This document shows, one piece after another, positions 33,542-46,400 of a stretch of DNA of 64,000 bases. Within the stretch, counting starts at the first letter, position 1, and each line of letters opens with the position of its first letter. The translations under genes and the position numbers were made by a program. The notes under the pieces were generated by a model, which worked only from the letters and a program-made list of their open reading frames with translations, was not told the origin of the DNA and searched no databases. The DNA comes from Serinus canaria. Lineage: Eukaryota > Chordata > Aves > Passeriformes > Fringillidae. The DNA lies in assembly GCF_022539315.1 (NCBI RefSeq), contig NC_066316.1:96280179-96344178 (forward strand), read 5' to 3'.

Positions 33542-35917
33542 CTGAATGAAATCATGTTTGAAACAATACATCACTTTTATCCTTCAGTTATTACCAGAGT
33601 TTAACAATTTCTTTTTATGTTTGCTAAACTTAAAGGAATACACTTTAAAAAAAGGGGTATCTGCAGAGGAGGGAGGAGGGGAAGCAGGCAGGCACACAAA
33701 TCCCTTTATTTATGGGATGGGATTTGTTCATGGACTTCCTGCACCAAACCAAGTAAGCATAAGAATCAGAAACTACTGACCAAAACTCTTTTTTGGGAAG
33801 TCAAACCCCTGCCTTTTCCTAGAGGTCTGACACCCCAGCACTGAACTTATGCCTCATTACAATTAGTGCTTCTTGCACTCTATTAACAAAATACCTTGTA
33901 ATTTGTACGTTTGTCTTTATACAATTATGGTTATTTCACACACCCTCTTTGCCTTGTTTCCTACAAATCATTAAACACAGAGTTGAGCACTCATAATAAT
34001 GATGTAGGTATTGCAGACACTGAGATATGCCAGAATTACCAAGGGAAATAAATCCCATTTTAATATTCAATCTGCAGCAGCCTATGGGTCTGTCACTGCA
34101 GGCATATCTGCAGACACCACTGCACTCTGCTTGGAGTCCTCCTGGCAGAGAAACTCCAGCTGACAAACTCTGAAATACAGCTGGCACTCTCCATGGGCTG
34201 TATCCATGAATGGGGAAATGAGGGTGCTGGTGGCAGCTCACCTCAGGGACTTGCTCATCAGCCCTGAACCTGCCTCCTGACAGGGAGTCAAGGCCACCCC
34301 CTCTAACAAATTCATAGCAGCTCTGCAGGGTTTGCACAAGAGCCCCTTGGCTGCTGACAATTGCTAGGAAGCATTTCCACATGTTTTAATGTGAATCTCA
34401 TATACGAAATATTTGTAAGGATAATGTGCTTTCTCCAGGCACAGTTCAGGGCAGTGATGTGGACACCATGTTCATCTTCTTTAAAAGAAAGTGAAATTAC
34501 CTTCATGGACGAGGCAAACTGTTTTTTCACCGGATTCATCTGGTCTCTGGCTTGGACTGGTGACCTTCCTGCTCAGGAGCTCCACACTGGAAGCCTCTGA
34601 ATAAAAGGAAAGGGAATTTGTGCTTGGAGACTCCTCTGAAGTCTCTCTGAACTAACCCTGAACCCCATCCTGAACTAACGGGGGATTATTTCAACTATCC
34701 ATATCTGATTTCCTTCAGATTTTTGGTACATTTGAGTTCTCAAATGAATCCAGCTTTAAAAGTAGAGGACTGGATCCATTTCCTCTTTATTTATTATCTA
34801 AGCTCTCTAATCTTCTTTGTCTCCTTGCAGTTTGCATACACTGTATATGACATGACCTGTGTAGGGCACTTGCTATTTTCAGTCCTGACTCAGTACCCCA
34901 GTCATTGGCTATTATTAATCTGGCTTTATCTTCTATTAGACATAACAGTATAACATTGGAGAAAGTCAATGAGAGGTCAGTGAGAGACCCTTAAAACAGC
35001 AGACCCTTTGAGAAAGCATAGGTTTAAAGTAAACCTCATTTTGGTCTGTCTGAAAATTTTACTTAAGTTTTTAATTTCCTGTAGGGAAAAAAAAGTATAA
35101 TAAAAATAACTAACGTGAAAGCAAAATTGTTAATTAAGCATTCATATTAATTACTCAGGTAAGTAACGTAATTCCCTTGAATCAAAGGAATTAGGTGAAT
35201 ATTTCATTTTAGTCTGCAGTGCATTTTAACACACTGCAGTCTGAGCCTGTGGAGAGGGCTCAGAACATCTCACACAGGTGACCAAAACTTCACAAAATGG
35301 CCCAGGAAGGTAATTCCACAAGTGCTGCTCTTCTGCAGTTGAAGATGTTGAGTGAAGGGTAGCAAATAAGATTTCCAGCACAAGTTAACAAAATAAAGTA
35401 TTTCACTTCATTTTATGAGACAGTATAGAAATCACCATAGATCTAGGTATTATCTTATAAAAGATGTATTCAAAACTAATGCAAGCTCATCAGTAAAAAT
35501 AAAAATGCATTTGTTCACACTTGGCTAAGCTATATACCTGTGTAAATTAAATGCTGGCCTCTTCGTCATATCTCAGCATGATACAGAGATCTACCAGCAT
35601 AAAAATCTGTTAAAGATGACTACTTCTAAGACTTCATCTTCTTGACTAAAGTGCTAAAGCATTTTACTAGAAAGAATCTTAATAAAGACTGAAAGTAAAC
35701 GCAGAATTTCCAGACAGATGGAGGAATCATGCAGAGGAACAGGCAGCCAGCAACAGATAAGAACCTATACAGGAGGGTGTAAAGCTAATTTTAATCAACT
35801 TTATTCTTCTTGCTTTGTGAGTACTGGGGTTTTTTCTTTTGCTTTTTCAAAACAGTTTTGTGCAATCAAATGGGCAACTGGCAATTACACTCCCATTCCT
35901 ACTAGAAATAGCTGGAA
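33542..35917. other. Non-coding DNA, no gene recognised
   Basis: A purine-rich run at 33660-33695 (GAGGAGGGAGGAGGGG) could form a weak G-quadruplex. A GC-richer patch at 34.08-34.34 kb has a 148-codon minus-strand open frame without a recognisable domain. An 8-bp inverted repeat CTGCAGTG/CACTGCAG sits at 35214-35239. Confidence 0.5.
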
Positions 35918-36035
35918 TGATTATTGTTGTTGATATTATTCACAAAACAGTAGGGCTTGGAGTCAGCCTGGGACTCCCACTGTGCTAGGGACTATACAAA
36001 TGCAGAATAAAAAGATAGTTCTGTCTTAAAGCATC
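35918..36035 (+). repeat. Old amniote dispersed repeat fragment
   Basis: ATTATTGTTGTTGATATTATT followed by CAGTAGGGCTTGGAGTCAGCCTGGGACTCCCACTGTGCTAGGGACTATACAAATGCAGAATAAAAAGATAG closely follows an old interspersed repeat I recall from turtle, crocodile and bird DNA. Its core reads GACCCCATTGTGCTAGGCGCTGTACAAACACAGAACAAAAAGAC. It is diverged and short. I do not recall its family name with confidence. Confidence 0.55.
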
Positions 36036-38878
36036 ATTCTATTTCACTGTGTTGAGAGTGAATCTGTGTTTATACAATATCTCTCCCCCCTGTAATGCCA
36101 GGTTGGGAGATCTAAATCTGTGCTGATTTTTCCATAACAAGTAAGGATAAGATACTGAAAGCTTTGCTGCAACCATAAGAGCCTTTGGCCCCGCCCTGCT
36201 CATCTGGCTTTTGGAGTAGTCTGAGGGCCACATTTTAGAATCTCCCAATTTAGTACTTTTTAAAACTAGACATGCATGAATAGTGGGCAGAGTTACACAG
36301 GGCCAACCTTGCAAGGCAGTTGCCCCTCGATCCCTGGATTGCACCCAGGCTGGAGAGAAATTCCTGCAAGCTCAGGTTGCCTCCTCTGATAGGTGCCAAA
36401 AAATGTACTCTATTCACCTAATGAGGGGCAGGTATTTTCTACTGGATTTCATATGAGAGAAAAACATTCAGTGACAATGAGCCCTTCCAGAGAGTCATGC
36501 TAATTCTGATAATTTGTGAGAAGGAATGGGAAAGGGAACAGCAGAAGGAACCCCCAGTAGAGAGTACTTCAGTAGGGTTTCAACTACACATTTTCCAGAA
36601 AACCATTTCACTTAACTCAGCCTAGGTTTTAAAATGCTAACAACATTTCTAAGTCAAAGAATTTATTGTTTGGTCATCTGAGATTTCAGTGTGTTGCTGA
36701 TAACTGAATTCACCTAGAATAAAAATTAACTAAGTCTTTAAATACTGGTCATCTTCTTCAAACAGATCTTTTAAATTTTAAAATTACTATGTTGTTTTTC
36801 AGCCTCAAGATCTTAACTTCTCTGAGAGGAAATACCAAGGAAAAATGGTTTTAGCTGATAGTAAAAACCATGAACACGAGTCTTCAGACAATACTCAGGC
36901 TTCCTAGCTTTGGACAAGAGAACAGAATAAACCAAAATGTGCCATTTTCAGTACAGTTTAGCTTTTGCTTCTTTATAGAAGCCCAACAAAATGCAGCAAA
37001 TTACATCTTTGAAATAATATATTTTTTATCAGCTAAGTATCCTGAGGGCTTATCCTCAGTAACAATGAATTATGAATAACTCATACTTCCTAATATACCC
37101 TGGATCTCTGTATTCAACTCCTGCAAAGAAGCTGAGCTCTGCTCTTTTATCATCTGTGCTCCTTTTATTTCCTAACCCTGCAGTGCTGTACTCAGTGGGT
37201 CTGACATGGCCCTAGCCATGCACTCAGCCACCTCTGCATTGCCAGGGCACCCTGCCTCCTCCAAAGCCTTTCTTGGGCATCCATAACCGTGTCTGGGAAC
37301 AATCAGACAATGCTCAAATGCTAAATAAAGGGACAGAGTGAGGACACAGCTGACAGAGCATGTCCTAGCACTTGGAGGAAGGGTGCAGCTGCATTCCCAG
37401 ATTATACTCTGGAGCTAGGAATGGCTGCCACCCCTGACACAGTGGACTCTAATGAGGTAATTTGGCTCTCTAATGCCTTATTAGAAATTTAAAAGAATCC
37501 AGCAAGCCTTTCTTAATTTCGGGAGGTGAGTGTGACTGTGCCACTTTAGCTGATGCAGCTGGTGGGCATGTGGGGCCAGCAGGTCTCACCTGCCTGCCCA
37601 AAGCACAGTGGGCTGTGCTTTTGGTAGCCCTGCCCAGAGTGTGTACAGGGCCCGTGCTTAGCCCTCTGCAGGGAGAGCGATGGGAGATCAAGGAGGAGAC
37701 ATTTTACCCACAGGCTTCCTGCATCTTTTTACCTACATATTCTCAGGAAGCAGAGGGAACACAAAGTGGCCCCTGAATTGGAAGTGCCAAACCTCCAGCT
37801 GTGCTTGCTTTTCATATTGTTGTTTAAAAGTAAGTAATTACCATGTGAGAAAACCACAAGTAGTTTGATTTTTATCTCACTCCCCTGCCTTACTCCTGTC
37901 CCTCCTCCCTTCCTTTCTTCTCCCGCTCAACCACCAGTACCACTGCCCCCCCAGTCCCCATATGTGGTCTGATTTGTCTTGTGCAACAAAAGTGCTGCTC
38001 GGAACTCAGCTAAAAAAGCTTCCACACAAACATAACCCCACAAGGTCACAAAGCTTCTTGGTACCGTGCTTTGCAGGTTTCTATTTCACAAGGGCCCCGA
38101 GCAGCACACGCACAGACCCCAAGGGATCCCCATCCCTCAGCCAGGGATCTCCAGCAGCCACTGCCCTTCCCTTGGATCCACTCCCCACAGTGAGCTTCAC
38201 AGCTCCAGCATCCTTCAGAATGAAGAAAACCCTCCACCACAGTGCAAGGTTTGTCGGTGTTTCCCCATTGTCTGCTTTTCCACTGGTGAGCTTAGGAGAC
38301 ATAAGTCATTTAACTGCACCAGCAGGAGCAAAAGATGAGCTGATTTAGATCTCTGCTCAATGCTAGCTATTCTAGTAAATAACACTATAGGCATTCCTTA
38401 AAAATGTAATCTGGCCATGTTAAATAAATTTTAAAAAATAGACTTGGCCATTCAGACAAACTTCCAGCACTGTAACATTTTGGGAACTTTGTCTCCCACT
38501 GAGGTAAAGAGCTGCAACTGCAGTTTTTCCTTACAAGCTGCACAAACAATAAACTTCTATTTGAAACAGAGACTAGGATGCTTCTTTTTATTATTCTCAC
38601 TCTGCAAGTATCTTCTGGGAAGTACAGACCGTTCAATCCCTTGAGGTCAGCATCTCCCAGGAGGTACTCAGCAAGCTACTGTAATCACCTATACTACTGA
38701 TTGTACTTGGTAATGGGATTTGACACCTTTGCCTTCTGGCTTCAACTGCAGCCTACACTTACACTCTGAAAACACTGATTAAATTACTCACCTAGTAATT
38801 TTCAGGATCAGGACGACATTCTGAAAAATACACATTGCAATTTGATCTTGTTGTAATATATAAACTCATTGAAACCCC
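36036..38878. other. Non-coding DNA, no gene recognised
   Basis: No repeat family recognised. A pyrimidine-rich run lies at 37870-37965. A GC-richer patch at 38.05-38.34 kb is open in three overlapping frames (73-128 codons), which is what GC-rich non-coding DNA produces; no domain is seen. Confidence 0.5.
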
Positions 38879-39117
38879 GTTCCAGCAAAATCATTTAAGC
38901 TCTTGCTGAAGTACCATTGAGTGACTTCACAAAGAAATATTTTTTGCATATAATATTTGCTCTATGGCATTATCATGTAGCTTTCTGAAAGGAAAGTGGA
39001 TTAGCTTCAACTGTTGTTATGATTTATTATTTGTTGAGTGCTGACAGTACACTTCAATGGAACTTGAGGAAGTGCTTAAAGTTAAGCACATTTTCAAGTA
39101 CATTGCTGATCTAGGGC
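38879..39117. repeat. Old amniote inverted-repeat element, copy 2
   Basis: The left end GTTCCAGCAAAATCATTTAAGC...CCATTGAGTGACTTC and the right end CTTCAATGGAACTTGAGG-AAGTGCTTAAAGTTAAGCACATTTTCAAGTACATTGCTGATCTAGGGCC are imperfect inverted repeats of one another. They match the same remembered pattern as copy 1 but are better preserved on the right. About 110 bases of AT-rich sequence separate the arms and may be a later insertion or the element's centre. Confidence 0.5.
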
Positions 39118-39843
39118 CAAAAAGTGAATCTGAGACCTTCTTTGTTGGAAAGCATAGACATGACACCAAGGAAAAGCATTCTTTAATTTTCCCTGAAGCA
39201 GGAAACACTGGTTAGCCATGTGGGTCTGCTTTACACATGAAAGAGTTGACTGTAAACCATTTATCATTTTGATATTCCGGTGCCAAAGAAAAAGTGTATC
39301 AACCGTTCATATAATAAGTTAAATGCAAATTTAGGAACATGGCCAACGGGACACAGATATCTTCCCAGAGAGAGATGAAAGCATAGAATGTAAATACACC
39401 ACCTGGGTCTTGCAACCCCCATCCAAGCCTGATGTCATGGCCTCTTGAAGAGCTCTGCATGCTCCCAGAATATCTGCCCTGGACAGACACCCAAGGATAT
39501 GGTCATCTACAGTAAATAGAGCACTTTGCAAAGAACAGCCTCAAAAAGAAACAGTTTCCTCTTTGCTAGCCTACTTGTTAGAATGTAAACACACCCTAGA
39601 TATCGTGAGCACAGGAAAGCACTGGGCAGCTCCAAACTCCTGCAGGTGGCATGTCCTTGCTGTTGCTGTGTAAGCTAGTTCTTGATGCTCCATCCAGCTA
39701 GTGCCACTGCTCAGCACCTGCTAGGGCTAGTCCCCAAATTAATTAGTCTGGGACTGTATACTTGTCTTTTTTATTACATGTGATAACAATGTCTAACACA
39801 ATAGAACCTTGTCCATGACTGCAGCCAAGAGGCTCAATAGGAG
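39118..39843. other. Spacer, nothing recognised
   Basis: No gene, LTR or repeat is seen between the old inverted-repeat element and the short CAA repeat. Confidence 0.5.
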
Positions 39844-39866
39844 CAACAACAACAACAACAACAATA
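39844..39866. repeat. Short (CAA)n repeat
   Basis: Six to seven CAA units merging into AATAATTAT. A minor microsatellite. Confidence 0.85.
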
Positions 39867-41559
39867 ATTATGCTTATATACTGCCTGAACACAACTCTGA
39901 AACATCTGTGGCTTGTCACTATTATTGTCCAGAAGCTATAGCCTAAGTTAGACTTTTTTTTGGAGGCAGTAGAAGGAAACTCACTATGGCTCCTGAAAAC
40001 TCTCGTGGAATGTAATAATATAAATGAGGAGGAAATATTCTGTGGGGAAAAAAGTGCTTAAGGCAACAGTAATTATATTGCCGAATATAGCATATAGAAT
40101 CTGCAGAGTGAGAATTTCACATAACAAGGGTAATGTAAAGTCATACGTGGGGTGTAACTAAATTGTAATAGAATGGCTGGGGGGCCATTATTTGAGGGAG
40201 TTGATATTTAATACCTGAGTAGCCAAGGATGAACAAGAAAAAGGCTCCTTTCGAAATTGTATTTTCTTTATTTGTGCAGGAAACTATCAGTATGCATTTG
40301 GATGTTGAAAAACCATAAATAATAATCTATTATAAACTCCACAGAACACATCTGAGACAACACAGTCCTTATGTCTCTTTTCCCATTTTTCTGATATTCC
40401 TAAACTGGTAAAATAGAATGAAAAGCTCTGGTTTTGGAGAGTTTTTTCTGGGCAAAACCAAGCAGTGCTTTCTCTTTGTTGAGAGGTCCATCCTGTCTCC
40501 ACCAAGTGTGCTGTTGCAGGAAGGGATTTGTAGGAGGTCTTTTCACTACCAGCCAGCTGAGCAGGGCTCCTCTCTCCCTGTTGATCTCATTCAGCCTGAG
40601 TGTTGAACCACTGCACCAAAAAGAAACCTCCTCCACTCCAACAAAGAATTTGCATCTTTTTCATCTCCCCGACTGCTGTTACTGCCCTTGGTACCTCCCT
40701 TCCCCCTTTTTCTCATTAAAAATACATTTATTCTATATCTAGCTGTGATAATCCTTTCTTCTCAGGTATTTTTCCTCTAAGAATCATCTGTTTATGAACA
40801 TGGCTCAGACACCCCACACTGCAGCTGCATTGCCCATAGTGTCTATGGCACCCCACAAACAGTCTCTTTCCTATCCAAGGTCAAAATGGGGACAAGAAGC
40901 ATGAACTTGTGCTTACACAAGCAAGCCATGGCTCTGAGCCAAGGCCTGCTGAAGTTATGAGGGCTTCTCCAATGCCTCTAACATTTTTGAATCATAAAAC
41001 ATGCATAAATGTTTTTAAACATAGATAAACATAAGAAATGTTTACTGTTTCTCTACATTTGGTAGGGTTTTTTGTGTGTGCAATTCACAATAAAATAAAA
41101 CACTTATGGAAGAAAAAGATTATGACTATATAAACTAGGGAAAGGAAGCTTTTCTATGTATCAAGAAAATCCAAAAACCTTTTCTGGCATAGTAAGATGC
41201 TGACAGAAACACCATCATAGAGAAAGCTGGAGAATCTGTGAGGAGGAGCTTTTTGGTAGTTGAAGCTATTCTAAATTCCAGTTTCATTCATCAGTTTCAC
41301 TTTGAGGATTATTATGAAACTTGCACATATCAGATGAAAATTTTCAAGTTTTGGAGGACATCTAGAAAGAAAACATTTGTTTCTCCTCTTAGGTCTTACC
41401 CAGCATAGGAGCAGATGTACATCAGCAAGCAAACATTTCTCTTCTGTTTTGATAATTATTCCTGATCTTTATTCCTAGGCTGTTTTGACAGGTAATACAA
41501 AACCAGTTAGAAATCTCCCTCTGTGGGAGGAGGGAGATTTGCCTCTGGGCAAACTGGGA
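39867..41559. other. AT-rich non-coding DNA, nothing recognised
   Basis: No repeat or coding feature of note. A 6-bp inverted pair CTTGTG/CACAAG lies at 40906-40921. Open frames up to about 100 codons near 40.43-40.74 kb look fortuitous. Confidence 0.5.
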
Positions 41560-41733
41560 CTTCACCAGGCAAGTGTTGAGTCACCACGCCTGGAAGTGTT
41601 TCAAATAGGTGTAGATGTGGCACTTGGGGACATGGTGTGGCCTTGGTGGGCTTTGCAGTGTTGGCTTGATGGTGGGACTCCATGATATTAGAGCTCCTTT
41701 AGAATGCAAATGATTCTATGATTCCAAGATCAG
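41560..41733 (+). mobile_element. CR1 LINE 3'-end fragment, plus strand
   Basis: The text runs GTTGAGTCACCACGCCTGGAAGTGTTTCAAATAGGTGTAGATGTGGCACTTGGGGACATGG, then GTTGGCTTGATGGTGGGACTCCATGATATTAGAGCTCC, ending in ATGATTCTATGATTCCAAG. This is a CR1 3' end of the GTAGATGTGGCACT type, with a decayed tail octamer. Sequence just upstream (about 41.50 kb) may extend it, but the match is unclear. Confidence 0.85.
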
Positions 41734-43299
41734 TCGGTGCATGGGTGTGAGGCTGGCACGGCAGCCAGCAAGGGCAGCAGCACACTCTGAGCAGGGTTCT
41801 CTCTGCTGAGGACCAGAGGCTGCCCCACAAAGGTGGTGACCACTGACAAAAGGGAGGTGCTTTTACACAACTGAGCTGTACTATGAGAGTGTGGATGCAG
41901 GAGGCAATTCAAACCCGTTTCAGACTATGCAACAAGATGGTCTTTCTATGCCATTTTGCCTTTTCAAAAGTATCTACTTTTTAAAATGGGAATTATTTAA
42001 AAGAAGATTATTCCGTGTATTTGCAACATATAACATGAAGAGGAGCATCTACAAACTAAGACTAAATTTAAATTCAAAACAAAAGTTGCTGGTTAAAAAA
42101 GAATTCAAAATTTGGAATTCAAAATCAGATTTTAAATAAAGAAATTAACAATAACAGAGAAAAAATATCCTGAGTGGAAATTACTGCAAGTGTAGCTATT
42201 CAAGAGAAGAAAAAACTAAACCAGATCTGAAACAGAAGCAATTATTACAGGATGTTTGATTGGCTAAGGAATACTAATTCTTCTGAAGCCATGGAGCAGA
42301 AATGAATTGTGGGAATAAATCTGTCAATCCATCAAATTTCAGTTTGTGACTTCAGTAGTAAATTGGCAGAAAAAGTAAATTACATTTCAGATGGATTCAA
42401 ATTTATGGGTTTTTTTTTTAGGACTTTGTAATGTTTTGTGGTCTTTCAAACTCAACGACACCAAAATGATTTTGAGGCAGTCAGTTCATTACTAACGAGA
42501 GTGAAGGCTCTGACAGCAGAGCTAAATATCCCCCATGGCCCCTGCTGCCAATGTTTCTGTAGCTGGCTACATCAGAGATTCTCTGCACTGGATCTAAACT
42601 CTCATTTGCTTCAGGTGCTGCTATGAAAACCCAGTGTGCACACAGAGCACATGGGTGAACAGCATCTCTTTTCATTTGCAGCACAGCTCTCTAGCATTTT
42701 GCCTGGAGAAAGCAAAATTCAAGCTATTTTTTTATTGATAGCTGTAGGACTTTTTTATGAACATTTTAAACTCAAGTCCAAGGTAATCAATTCAGTTCAA
42801 CTGGTTCTCAGCAGAGAGATTTTTAAAATGACTTATTGCCATTTCTCTGTGTTGTTCCAGGGCCAACATATTTTCTTAACAAAGCAGTACTCATGGAAAG
42901 CAGTAGACTGTACAGCATAAATCCTTTGAGTCATATCATCCCACCTCATATATGGTGGAACTTAGAGAAACCAAGGAGAGGGAAATGTATCATTTTAATC
43001 CTCCAAAATCTTCATCTGTTTTCCTTTTCTGAAATGTCCCCAGCTTTATTTCTGGGCCTCATTTTCTTAACCTTCACCTGTTAGTTGCTTCTCCGACATA
43101 AGCCATTTTTGTCTGTTTCTAACATTTCAAACTGTGTAGGTTTCACCATTTCTCTTCTGTGTCTCTCAGGCTTTCCGCACAAAAGTAAGTGAGAGGAGTC
43201 AGGGATCACTGTCCAGTCAAGATATTGGGGATCATCACCAACCCTTGGGTAGCTAGAGTAGGTCAGGCCAAAACTGACAACTGAACAGGCATGACCTTG
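41734..43299. other. Non-coding DNA, nothing recognised
   Basis: AT-rich sequence between two plus-strand CR1 pieces. The stretch 42.0-42.14 kb is strikingly A-rich, with repeated AATTCAAAA words. No gene is seen. Confidence 0.5.
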
Positions 43300-43437
43300 G
43301 TGATTACCAGAGTGCTTTGGGTTTATTTGTCCATGGTGTGATTCTTGGGGCTGGCCTCCTGTGGAGGGCCAGGAGTTGGACTTTAATGATCCTTGTGGGT
43401 TCCTTCCCAGAATATTCAGAGATTCTATGATTCTAGT
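43300..43437 (+). mobile_element. CR1 LINE 3'-terminal fragment, plus strand
   Basis: GTGTGATTCTTGGGGCTGGCCTCCTGTGGAGGGCCAGGAGTTGGACTTTAATGATCCTTGTGGGTTCC ends in GATTCTATGATTCTAG. This follows the CR1 3' end of the GGGCCAGGAGTTGGACTCGATGATCC type. It therefore belongs to a different subfamily from the piece 1.6 kb upstream and is a separate insertion. Confidence 0.82.
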
Positions 43438-46400
43438 GCAAGACATCCTCACCATCAGCTGACTACATCATCCTTGCCAGAGTTTTACTTTCAGAAGACA
43501 AGAGAGAAATTATTTGTTTCCTTTTCTAGGGAAATACTTTCTAACATTCTTTTACACCTTTAATACAAACTGTGGTGCTGAGGTCCAACATAATAACTAG
43601 TTTTGTGGTACATATAGGATCCAGTTTCTTCTCAGCTCATAGTTGAGAAGCTATTTTGCAAAAGAGTTGTCTTAGCTAATCTATGATACCATTACTATTT
43701 TGTATTCTAAAAATGTCTTTCAGAAATGTGATGGTTCAATTCATATTTTACTATTCAAATGTTTGTGGGAAGTATTTTTTTCCTAAATTAACTCATGCCA
43801 AATAATTTATGTGGTTACTCATCTCAGCAGAGATTTTTCAAATTAGTCATCTTTTTATTATTCACATCATCCAAATTGACTTCACAGTTATATTGAACCC
43901 AGTTATGGGCTCTGGAGGTTATGAAGCTTTTAATGTCATAAACATTTTCTTCTAAAACTTTTTACTATTCTGAATAGCATGTTCAACAAGTAAGCAAGCT
44001 GAGGAAGAAAATTAATATGCTTAACAGTAAGTATGAGTTTATATTTGGCTAATCATTAGAAGTTGTTTGCCTTATAGACTTATTTATTGCTGCCACAAAC
44101 ACATTTGCTAACTAAGTCATTCTTCTTGAACTGAGATGTGCTTATTTGCCTATAAAAAAATCTCCCCTAAAATTCTCAGACCCATGCATTTCATCTTTTA
44201 AGTTAGAAAGATCAAAGGATAATCTGAGTCAGAATGAAAACTAAGTTGGTAACTACTAGTATGTCAAATTCTTGGTGATAATGATAATTACTAAATTCCA
44301 GATTTCACAGATCTGTCAGACTACTGATCTGTCAACAGACTAATTATATTAACTTTCTTAAGAGCATAAATTAATGGCTGTAGCTTCAACTGGGCATCAA
44401 CTAAACAATTTCCACTTCTGTGCAGGCAGATGATTCTGTGTAAACCTAAAATCACACCACACTTTAATAGATCTTACACTTGTATATTTCCTCTATAGAA
44501 GAAAAAGCCTTAACAGGTTTGCAGCTGAGAAATAACTTCCAAGGTGTTCTCAGTGAAGCAATTTAATAATAAGGAAAGAGGACAGTGGTGTTTTCTTTTT
44601 TCATATTTTACTACTTTCCTCATTTACCACATTTTTGGAATGAGGTGTGCCTGTATGTCCAATAGCTAGCACAATGAGACATTGGTCTTGCTACCAGTAA
44701 CAATTGTGGTTGCAGCCTTTTTTATTGGTTACTGTTGCTGTGCATGGAAATTGCATAATGAAATTGCATAATGAAGAGGTTTCTACGTTAATTTAACACT
44801 CAATGGAACAAAGCAAAAAATTAATTTTACATTCTCATTTCATTACAATGAAACCAAAATGCAAAAAATTTAACAATGTGTAGCTATTTGAAAATTCTGA
44901 TTAGTTTGTTGTTAGTCTTAAGTATGATACTTGTTGTAAATGTTTCATGATGTAAACATGTTGCAAATGTTTTCAGGATGACACATATACTGCAAAATGC
45001 ATGATATTCGAATATTCAAAACAAAATTAAGAAACAGTATCAAAAAAATATCTTAATGAAATGAACTGTTTCTACACTGAACCAGCATTTTCAAGAGCTG
45101 GGTTTTGTGTTCTTTTTAGTGTATTTAGAATGAAAAGGAGCTTGGTTTTCAATATCTTTTAGTGTGTAAATTTCAGACTGCTTTGGAAGTACATTTTGCT
45201 ATTTTGTATATATATAAAAATCTTAAACACATCAGATAAAATATTCTGGTTTTCCGTTCCTTGTCTGTTTCAATCTTGAGTTTTAAAAGTGCCATTGGGT
45301 TAATTTATCTCTAGTTTATGTTTTGATAACTATAATCATATGTGGCATATTCCCAGAGCCATACAAATGCTAGATAATGTGTCATTGCATTTTGTTTGTA
45401 TACTGGGTGAATAAAATCTTAGAGCTCTAATTTGGAAAATTAGACCACAGATAGAAAAAAATATCCAGCTCACTTAAACACAAAGTCTCAAGGGTGTCAC
45501 ATTAGACTTTGAGTAGTGTCTTCTGTTTTCATCTTCATACCAATAGGCCCTTTTGGCTTTCTTTTCTCTATTTAGCTAACTTATTTTTCTTTAGTAATAA
45601 CCAGGTCAGAACTAGTTAACAAAGTTCCAGACAACCAACTAAACATGATGCTGGTTTTTTTGGAGCTGGTTGGAACATGGGACTACCTTAAAAAGCACGA
45701 TTTTTTGCTTGGATTGATGCAAAATCCAAGGCTGACTGTTCAATATCTCATTTTAACACTTCACAGGCATTAATCAATGTCACATCAACAGCCACTTTGT
45801 GTTCCCAACATGCTGAAGCACTCTTATATTTTACAAGAGCATCATTTGGAACTTCTCTCACACTGCTCAGAAACAAAAGCACTGACAAGCTGCTGCACTG
45901 TTGTAAAATAATTCAGAATAGTTCATGCTCTTTGGAGGTGTTCCAAAGGGTACTGCAAGATAGATTTGAAGCTCTACCAGTTATACTGGCAAACACACCA
46001 GGATCTCTCCTGATAACAGAGGTTCAGCTGCAAGAGGAAATAGTTTAGCTGAAAAATCATCCTGTTCACTTAGTCCATTTGATGCAAAAAGGAACAGTTT
46101 GAGGTGCCTCATGATGTTATCTTGCATGTTGTTTCCAGGGCCTTTGCTGTTGACACACCTGCTTATTTTCTATAGTAAATACATGCTAGTCCAATATGCT
46201 TTACTTGTAAAGACATGATGAGCTTCTTATTACTCCTTTCATTATGTCCATTAATGGAAGGTGCATTTCCATGCTGAGGTCACAGAGAAGGCCAGCAGGG
46301 CAAATTCCCCTCATTCATATGGGGGAAACACTGTGAGGAACTGTAGCTGCAATCTGTGATCAGCCTCTGCTTCACCCAGCTGAGGCTTCTCTAAGCTGTG

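Noticed and set aside
33936..34382. 148-codon minus-strand open frame
   Set aside because: No recognisable domain, no splice context, and composition like the other GC-richer non-coding patches.
43081..43455. 124-codon minus-strand open frame
   Set aside because: Half of it is antisense to a CR1 3' end, so it is not a genuine gene.
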